Shown here in pieces: positions 56,999-64,000 of a DNA stretch of 64,000 nt. The position numbers were made by a program, and so were the translations under genes. The notes beneath the pieces were generated by a model. That model was not told the origin of the DNA. It made no database searches and saw nothing but the letters and a program-made list of their open reading frames with translations. The stretch covers positions 2,046,001 through 2,110,000 of the forward strand of contig JAPDRO010000001.1 of assembly GCA_030247885.1 (NCBI GenBank), read 5' to 3'. How positions within the stretch are numbered: the stretch's first letter is position 1; the number at the start of each line of letters is the position of its first letter. The stretch is from Taxawa tesnikishii (nom. ined.). Taxonomy: Eukaryota > Ascomycota > Dothideomycetes > Dothideales.

Positions 56999-59341
56999 AT
57001 GTTCGGGACAGTTGCAAAAGAAAGACCATCCTGGCTCTCGGACGGAGGATTTGGCACCAAAGAAGCAGGCAACCCATCACTGCATGGGTGTCCTCGCAAA
57101 CTCCCAAGATTCATCGTCTCGCTGGTACTTGCCCTCGCGTTGTGCATATATACTTGGAACCCTATAGATCTGCTTCCGCTTCTACGCAGGGACGACGGCG
57201 AGCCATCCGAGCACGCATTAGCAGCCCAGAACACGCGCATTTTCTCATGGCATAAGGTGAGATCACACTGCACTCACTGCCTTGGGTTGTGCTTACCGTC
57301 CGAGATATCGCCTTCTGAAGTACTGGAGTACCACCCCTGCTATGATGGTTTCGAATGCGCACGGCTTTCGGTACCTATGGAGTGGCAAGGAAAAGGAAAC
57401 GGACCTAAAGTAGCTGTAGCCCTTGTTCGACTGCCGGCAAAGGTGTCAGTAAACGATTCCCGCTATGGGGGACCTGTTTTGATCAATCCCGGCAAGTTAA
57501 GAGGCTGTGATCGATCAGACGACACGCTAATTTTTCGCAGGCGGACCAGGAGGCTCCGGAATACAGCGAGTCCTGAACGCTGGCAAGGCACTGCAGTTCA
57601 TCGTAGATTCTGAGGAAGACGCTGCATCCATGTCGTCCGATAACAACTCACAGCCCCTCTATTACGACATTGTTGGGTTTGATCCACGAGGTCAGTTTGT
57701 TCTTGATTGGATGGTCGCTCTATCTGATACACACAGGTGTGGGAGAGACAACGCCCTCCATATCCTGCTTCCCTGATGCGCTCTCCCGGGAAAGTTGGCT
57801 GATGCAGAACGAGGCACTTGGCATCCTCGGTAGCTCTACAGACACATACTCTTTCCAGCAGCACTGGTACCGCGCAAAAGCTCTGGCGGAAGGCTGTTCA
57901 GCGGCTATCAGCACAACCTCCAACGGTACCTCAGCGATTGGCGAACACCTCAACACCACGCCTGTCATCCGGGACATGCTCGAGATCGTCGAGCAGCATG
58001 CCCACTGGGCCTCGGCGGGGAAGACATTGAGCGATACTCACCGCAAGCTGAAATATTGGGGCTTCTCCTATGGGACAATTATTGGACAGACTTTTGCGGC
58101 AATGTACCCGGACAAGGTCGAACGTATGGTGCTTGACGGGGTCTGCGATTCTGAAGATTACTACAATGGTGCCTGGTTTTCCAATCTTGCCGATGCCGAT
58201 CGCATTTTAGAGCGTTTCTTTTTTACTGCGATCAAGCTGGACCCGACAAATGCCATTTCTATACCACCGGAGGCCCATCAGCAATTCGAGACGTCTATGA
58301 TAAACTCATACATGACATTTTCAAAGTTCCGCTTTCTGTGCCTGCATCCCACACTCGCGGACCGGACGTCATTACCTGGAGCGATATCAAATCCATGGTT
58401 CGACTGGGGATGTATCAGCCACTCCAGTTTCTCGAGCTTGTTGCGGACCTCCTTACCGATGTCACATACGGGAACGGCTCTGCATTTGCGGACTTCAAGC
58501 TTCATGGCCACACTTTGTCATGTCCATCTTCGGAGTGCAAAGACGCCGGCCCTTTCTCGCCGGAGTGCAATCCTGCTGGTGCCAACGGGCTAGATTCCTC
58601 GGCTGCGATCCTTTGCTCAGACGGCGAGTGGCTGGGTGATGTCGACGAAGAGAGGTTTCAGGAGTACTGGCACGCTCTTCAGAACCAAAGTCGGGTTATG
58701 GGAGATTGGTGGGCGCACAATCGATTGTCGTGCGTGGGCTGGAAAGTAAAGGCGAAGTGGAAATTCCTAGGTATGCCATACTACCTGCAGATTGTGAAGA
58801 GTGCTTGAAAGTGAATACGACTGACGGTTACCATAGGACCGTTTGCAGCAAACACGTCCAATCCGATTCTTTGGGTCAGCAACACACTAGATCCGGTCAC
58901 TCCGATTGGCAAGTACGTTAATCTGTTTGTGCACGCAACCAATTACGAGCCAACTAACCTTTTTGAAGCGCGCGCAGAATGGCGCCCAACTACCCAGGCT
59001 CTGTGATTCTACAGCAAGAGGCCGAAGGTGTAAGTTGCACCCTCTTGCCTATCTGTCTACCTCTTGTCCTACCAAAAGCGACGATACTAAGACTTACCAC
59101 ACAGCACTGTTCCTTTGCCGCGCCCTCCCTCTGTACCGCGCGAACGGTGCGTACATACTTCCAGACCGGTATCCTCCCGACCCCAGGGACTATCTGTCCG
59201 GCGGACGCCAAGCCACTTGTCGGCACCGTGGAAGGAGTGGCTGGGGTTGACGCTGTAGACGAGAACCTGATGGATGCCATGCGGAAGGTGGGTAAAGTTT
59301 TTGGCGATGAAGCCAAGTGGAGGCGGACGCCTTTCTTCTAA
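56999..59341 (+). CDS. TAP-type alpha/beta hydrolase (peptidase S33 family), membrane-anchored
   Basis: Serine hydrolase related to Streptomyces tripeptidyl aminopeptidase. Seven exons: 56999-57256, 57305-57491, 57541-57690, 57737-58770, 58837-58912, 58969-59029 and 59105-59341, giving 667 aa after one base is added. Residues about 36-60 are a signal anchor. The oxyanion motif NPGGPGGSG spans a GC-AG intron (57492-57540, donor gcaagt). Nucleophile Ser is in GFSYGTIIGQ, the Asp in SNTLDPVTP and the His in EGHCSF, a complete triad in the family order. The C-terminal TAP domain carries paired Cys. The frame breaks in a T6 run at 58219-58224; one more T gives FYCDQAGPDKC, the conserved Cys segment. 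Likely cleaves N-terminal peptides or esters outside the plasma membrane or in a secretory compartment; substrate unknown. Confidence 0.9.
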
Positions 59342-59434
59342 TGACGTTGGATCTATGAATTGCGGTTGGGATACCACCGGGCTAGACGTTCCTAAGGTGA
59401 GGAGTAGCCAGCACATGCACTGTTTGAGGCAAAG

Positions 59435-60786
59435 CTACATCATCCTACACCACGCATTTGCCTCATCCCGCCTCTTCTGCCTTCTTTTACTCCGTTCTTT
59501 GATTTCCTCACACAATGCTTCTGTGACCTCCTTCGTACCTGCCTTTCCTCCAAGATCCCTGGTCACAACTCCTCTCTCACACACTGCTTCCACCGCTTGC
59601 ATAAGTTGCAGCGCGGCTCCCTCTTCGCCCAGCCACGCTAGCATCTCGCTCGCTGTCCAAAACGTGCCGACGGGGTTAGCCAGGCCTTTACCGGCGATGT
59701 CGAAAGCGGATCCGTGAATCGGCTCGAACATGGATGGATTTTCGCGCGTGGGATCCAAGTTTGAGGTAGGTGCAATGCCGATGCTGCCGGCTAGGGCGGC
59801 AGCAAGGTCTGAGAGAATGTCTGCGTGCTGCAACCGCTCGTCAGACGACTCGACCATGGAAGGAAAGAACAGCGAAAGGGTTCGGTGCTTACCAAATTCG
59901 TCGCCACGATTGTATCTAGACTATCTGGTCTGGTAACCATTCTCACGGTCATGGCATCCACAAGCATCTTGTCGACTTTGACGTCTTCGAATTCTTTCGC
60001 TACTACGTTTGCCACCTCATCCCAGAGCACCATCCCATTGCGCTGCGCATTACTCTTCGTGACCACCGTCAGCAGCTTCTTCGGCCGCTTCCGCGCCGTC
60101 TCAAACGCAAACCTCATGATACGCTCTACACCGTGGCGGGTGAAGATCGAGGTTTCGGTTGAGATCTCCCACGGTTGACCACGGTGGGAACGGCCGCCCT
60201 GACCCGCATACTCGCCCTCGCTGTTCTCACGAATGATCACCCAGTCGAGCGAGCCGGGGCGGCGTTGCGGAGGGGCGAGGTGGTGCCCGGGAGGATGCGT
60301 GTGGGACGCACATTGGCATATTGCTGTAGCGGCTGGCAGATCGCCAGTCGGAGACCCCAGAGCGAGATATGGTCCGGTACATCTTGTTTCTCTCATATCA
60401 GAAAACAGTAGACAGAGAGCATACCAATAGAATTTGTCCAAAGATACCAAGATGAAATACAGAGAACCTTTGGCGGAGAAAAGAGAGATGCCATATGAAA
60501 GAAAGCACTCATAGAAGCACTTACCTGGTGCACCAACCGCTCCGAAAAGGATTGCATCATGCTTCTTCAGCTCATCGAGCCCGCCATCCGGAATATATTT
60601 CCCCGTCCTCTTATACGACTCGGAGCTCCAATCGAAATTCACAAAGTCGAGCTTGAATGTCCCGAGTGCTTCGCTGAGGCATTTCAGGGCCTGGACGCCG
60701 GCTTCGATGACCTCGATGCCGATGCCGTCGCCCGGCATGGTCGCGATGCTATAAGTGGGAATCTTAACGGTTTCGACAAGAGACAT
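59435..60786 (-). CDS. Tartrate/isopropylmalate-type dehydrogenase (one apparent frameshift)
   Basis: NAD-dependent beta-decarboxylating dehydrogenase (isocitrate/isopropylmalate superfamily), nearest to tartrate/D-malate dehydrogenases. Exons 60786-60525, 60382-59893 and 59827-59435 give 381 aa. Motifs: IATMPGDGIGIEVI, LFGAVGAPDVPDHISLWG, DWVIIRENSEGEYAGQGG (the acidic-substrate loop differs from LeuB), VTKSNAQRNGMVLWDE, NLHADILSDLAAALAGSIG and EPIHGSAFDIAGKGLANPVG. The frame breaks at a coding-strand C4 run (plus 60256-60259); one C gives NAAPGSLDW. Exon lengths sum to a multiple of three only with that base, an independent check on the splice model. It ends 93 bp from the convergent hydrolase gene. 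Substrate (tartrate, malate or other) is unproved. Confidence 0.88.
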
Positions 60787-61704
60787 GGCGATGGCGTGGA
60801 AGGTGGCGAACCAGAAGGGAAAGAGAGGAAAGCAAGGGAAGATGTGCCACGTTTGACGATCTTGAATGCTCGGGTGGGCCCTCGGGTATAGACAAGTCGG
60901 ACAGAATGCCGAGGAGCATTATTCGGAATTTCACCTGCCACAAGATAGCACGCAGCATACGGCTTTCTGATGCAGTGGGGCGTGATTTGGCCTCCTAGCT
61001 TCACCATCTCGTCTTCTCGTTGTTACGTATGGATATGCGGTTTTCATACAGGCTCATGTGCATAAAGAACTTGAAGACGTCTTTCAACATGTACCCCGCA
61101 CACGTCCCTTTGGTCTCGGCTGAGCTGAGGGGCAACCCAGAACAGCTGCCAGGGAGGAAGACGGAGTTATATTTGGGTCTTCAGCCGTGACTGCGTCCTG
61201 CACAGAAACGTACGGGAAGCAAATAGGCAAAAAGACATTCAATGACTGTTATAATGAATGATTCTATACGGCCCTCGACGCCGCCTCCAATACTTTACCC
61301 CGCAGTGTTTCTCCCCCTTTCTCCACGAAGCTTGACCGCACTTGGCTGAGACCACACACTAACCAACGCCTCGTAGGGGCTAGTTTCTTACAGCTTCCTT
61401 CTTCGTGCCGTGCCGGGCAGACCTCGACCGATCTGATTTCGATCGCCAGGGACTCTTCTGCATGTGACGACGCCAATGTCAGCACGTCCTGGGCTAGTGA
61501 GGTAGTATTCCACAGTCACTAGGTACTGCATGGCGATTTTGCGTGCATAATCCACTCCCAAAACGTGCCTCGGATCACCATCCTGCATCCCAGAGATGTC
61601 CGTGCCATGGCTCTATATGTACAGGGCGATCACCCGGAGAGCAACCAGTTCATCGTTCCAGCGTAGACACCTCTCAAGCCTAGCACAACCTCTTCGTCAG
61701 CAGG
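60787..61704. promoter_or_regulatory. Divergent intergenic region, dehydrogenase / GH55
   Basis: About 920 bp between divergent starts. It holds two promoters; no gene, repeat or structured element recognised. Confidence 0.42.
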
Positions 61705-64000
61705 ATGCGCTTCCCCTTCGCTCTGTTGGCCCTGGCCGGCAGCTCCATAGCCCAGCATGTACACTTCAATATCCCTGAGGTCGACCATTACGTTCATGAC
61801 ATGTTGAGCCGTTTCTCACACTACACCCACTACCCTGGTCCTTCTAAAACCGCATCACTTCACCCGAGGCCGACTAAGCCGGTACCAACGCCTGCACCCA
61901 CATGCGCTTACTGGCTTGAGAATATCAAGCATCAAGGTGTCGCGGCTTTCAACCCAAACCCTGCCTCGTACCAAGTCTTCCGCAACGTCAAGGATTTTGG
62001 AGCAAAGGGGGACGGCGTAGGTTCACCATCACTCTTCTCGGCGTTGCTCCATTGCTAACACCAGCAGGTCACCGATGACACGGCAGCCATTCAGAACGCC
62101 ATCAGTAGTGGCGGACGATGTGCCCCGGGTAGCTGTCAGTCCACGACTGTCACACCGGCCATTGTCTACTTCCCAGCCGGGACATACATGATCTCGGCTT
62201 CCATCATCGACTATTACTACACTCAGGTAAGGTCGCAGGCCTGTGAAGTATTGTTCGTTCTGACCTGTTTTAGATAATCGGCAATCCCAACTGCATGCCA
62301 ACTATCAAGGCCTTCTCGAACTTTACTGGTGGTATCGGTCTGATTGACGCTGATCCGTATGGTGCCAATGGACTAGAATTCGGCTCTACAAACGTCTTCT
62401 GGAGACAGATTCGCAACTTCTACATCGATATGACTTTGATTCCTGCGTCTAGCGCTGCAACGGGCATTCACTGGCCGACTGCCCAGGCCACTAGTTTGCA
62501 GAACATCGTGTTCTTGATGCCAGATGTTGCAGGTGTACAACACCAGGGAATTTTCATTGAGAGCGGCTCTGGTGGTTTCATGAACGATCTTGTCTTTTAC
62601 GGAGGTCTCAATGCTGTCGTCTTTGGCAACCAGCAGTTCACCATGCGCAACCTCACTTTCAACCACGCCCAAACGGCCATCAGCCACTTCTGGAACTGGG
62701 GCTGGACCTACACCAACATCAACATCAACAACTGCTCCGTGGGACTGAACATGAGCAGCGGAGGACCAACCGCTCAATCTGTGGGGTCTGTCACTTTCAT
62801 TGACAGCACTATCAGCAATACAGCTATCGGTATCATTACAGCCCACGATGCCAGCTCTCTGCCACCAACGGCCGGAAGTTTGATCTTGGAGAATGTCCAA
62901 TTGAATAATGTGCCCGTTGCTATCCAGAACCAGGACGACACGGTCTTGACCGGCGGTACCACCACCATTGCTGCTTGGGGTGAGGGCCATGCGTATACTC
63001 CTAACGGACCAAACACAATCATGAATCCTATTGCACCCAATGCAAGGCCAGGCTCTCTCCTTCAGGGGAACAGGTATTATCAGCGCTCTAAACCACAGTA
63101 CCAACAATACCCCGTCTCTGCTTTCATCAGTGCCCGCTCTGCGGGAGCCACGGGTGACGGCCACACTGATGATACAGCTGCGCTGCAAGCGGTCATCACC
63201 AAGGCTGCTGCCTCGAACAAGATTCTGTTCCTCGACCACGGCGATTACAGGGTCAGTCTCCATCCATGAGAAACTTTACTTGATGATGTACTGACGAAGC
63301 TAAGGTCACAAACACGATCTACATCCCGAGGAACTCAAGGATCGTTGGGGAAAGCTACCCAGTCATCCTCTCAAGTGGCAGCTACTTCAACAACATTAAC
63401 AAGCCTCAGCCAGTCGTTCGCGTTGGCCTTTCTGGCGAGTACGGCACCGTGGAATTATCGGACATCATTGTGTCGACCCAAGGTCAGCAAGAAGGTGCCA
63501 TCCTGGTCGAGTACAACCTCGCGTCGCCGTCCAGCTCACCAGCCGGAATGTGGGATTTCCATTCGCGCATCGGTGGGTTTGCCGGATCCAACCTTCAGCT
63601 TGCGCAATGTCCAACTACGCCAACACCTGGGGCTGCTATCAACACCAACTGCATTGCTGCATACCTTGACTGGCACATCACAAAGTCGGCTACAGGCTTG
63701 TACCTCGAGAACAATTGGCTTTGGGTGGCTGACCATGATGGTATGTCATCCATACTTGGAAAACAAGCAGTGAGCTTTGGAATACGCTGACAATGCCTAG
63801 TTGAGGATGCCAACCTGACTCAAATCACAATATACGCTGGTCGCGGCCTCTTAGTCGAAAGCGGTGCCGGTACCCTCTGGCTGTAAGTGGATCCTAACAT
63901 GCTCTTGCGACTGCCAACAGAACGAAATGCTGACATTGTCTCAACAACAGCGTGGGCACGGCCGTGGAGCATCACTCTCTATACCAATACCAATTTGTCT
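61705..64000 (+). CDS. GH55 family exo-beta-1,3-glucanase-like enzyme (3' end outside window)
   Basis: Secreted glycoside hydrolase of family 55, a tandem beta-helix enzyme usually cutting beta-1,3-glucan (laminarin, callose, fungal wall). Six exons are visible: 61705-62016, 62068-62226, 62274-63251, 63305-63740, 63801-63882 and 63951 to the edge. Residues 1-17 are a signal peptide (MRFPFALLALAGSSIAQ). A short Pro/Thr-rich spacer precedes YWLENIKHQGVAAFN and FRNVKDFGAKGDGVTDDTAA, the pectate-lyase-superfamily-3 hallmark at the start of the first helix. The second helix starts similarly at FISARSAGATGDGHTDDTAA. GTYMISASIIDYYYTQIIG and FYGGLNAVVFGNQQFTMRNL are typical. All visible exons are in frame. 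The reading stops at 64000 in the second helix; some 150-200 residues are likely missing. Confidence 0.93.

Noticed and set aside
1-64000. tRNA genes, transposons, RIP-degraded repeats
   Set aside because: No clear B-box with a foldable cloverleaf, no transposase or reverse transcriptase motifs, and no AT-rich decayed block were seen by eye; a dedicated scan could still find a small one.

Overview
The window is nuclear DNA of a filamentous ascomycete (Pezizomycotina; Dothideomycetes is my guess from gene style, not shown directly). It is gene-dense, with about 24 protein genes in 64 kb. Introns are short (mostly 48-70 nt, GT-AG). The content is typically fungal: a Zn2Cys6 regulator, an Amadori/sarcosine-type oxidase, a GH55 enzyme, a DUF1996-WSC secreted protein and a full cytoplasmic dynein heavy chain. 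I saw no rRNA or tRNA gene, transposon, CRISPR array or bacterial-type operon.

Layout. 0.1-11 kb: Zn2Cys6 regulator (-), FAD-dependent amine/Amadori oxidase with a PTS1-like tail (+), mitochondrial P5C dehydrogenase (-), Mtr-like amino-acid permease (+), DUF1349 protein (-). The first four form an amino-acid-use neighbourhood. 11.5-24.6 kb: dynein heavy chain (-). 25.4-31 kb: a rhodanese-PTP fusion phosphatase (-) and proteasome ATPase Rpt6 (-), the latter divergent from the eEF2-folding co-chaperone Hgh1 (+). 33-41 kb: BTB protein (-), Ubc14-like E2 (+), TBC Rab-GAP (+), Rvs167-type BAR-SH3 protein (-). 41-48.9 kb: Nfs1 cysteine desulfurase (+), ESCRT-I subunit Vps23 (+), ICMT-like membrane protein (-), DUF1996-WSC protein (-). 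50.9-64 kb: short-chain dehydrogenase (+), unknown single-pass membrane protein (-), cis-prenyltransferase (-), TAP-type alpha/beta hydrolase (+), tartrate/isopropylmalate-type dehydrogenase (-) and a GH55 glycosidase (+) cut by the right edge.

The strongest unexplained pattern is not one gene. About 24 places in about 15 otherwise well-conserved genes lose the reading frame, and nearly every one is cured by adding one base to a homopolymer run (3-6 identical bases as read). Housekeeping genes such as Rpt6, Nfs1, dynein and the cis-prenyltransferase are affected. After adding the missing bases, every reconstructed CDS closes in frame at a normal family length. Homopolymer undercalling in the assembly is the simplest explanation; a real homopolymer-slippage mutator is the interesting alternative. 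In contrast, the regulator, the oxidase, P5C dehydrogenase, Hgh1, BTB, DUF1996-WSC and the visible GH55 exons are intact.

I found no convincing undescribed biological system. The best local leads are the amino-acid-use neighbourhood, a rhodanese domain without its catalytic Cys fused to a PTP, a GC-AG intron inside a conserved oxyanion motif, and a 17-bp tandem repeat in the RVS167/NFS1 divergent promoter.
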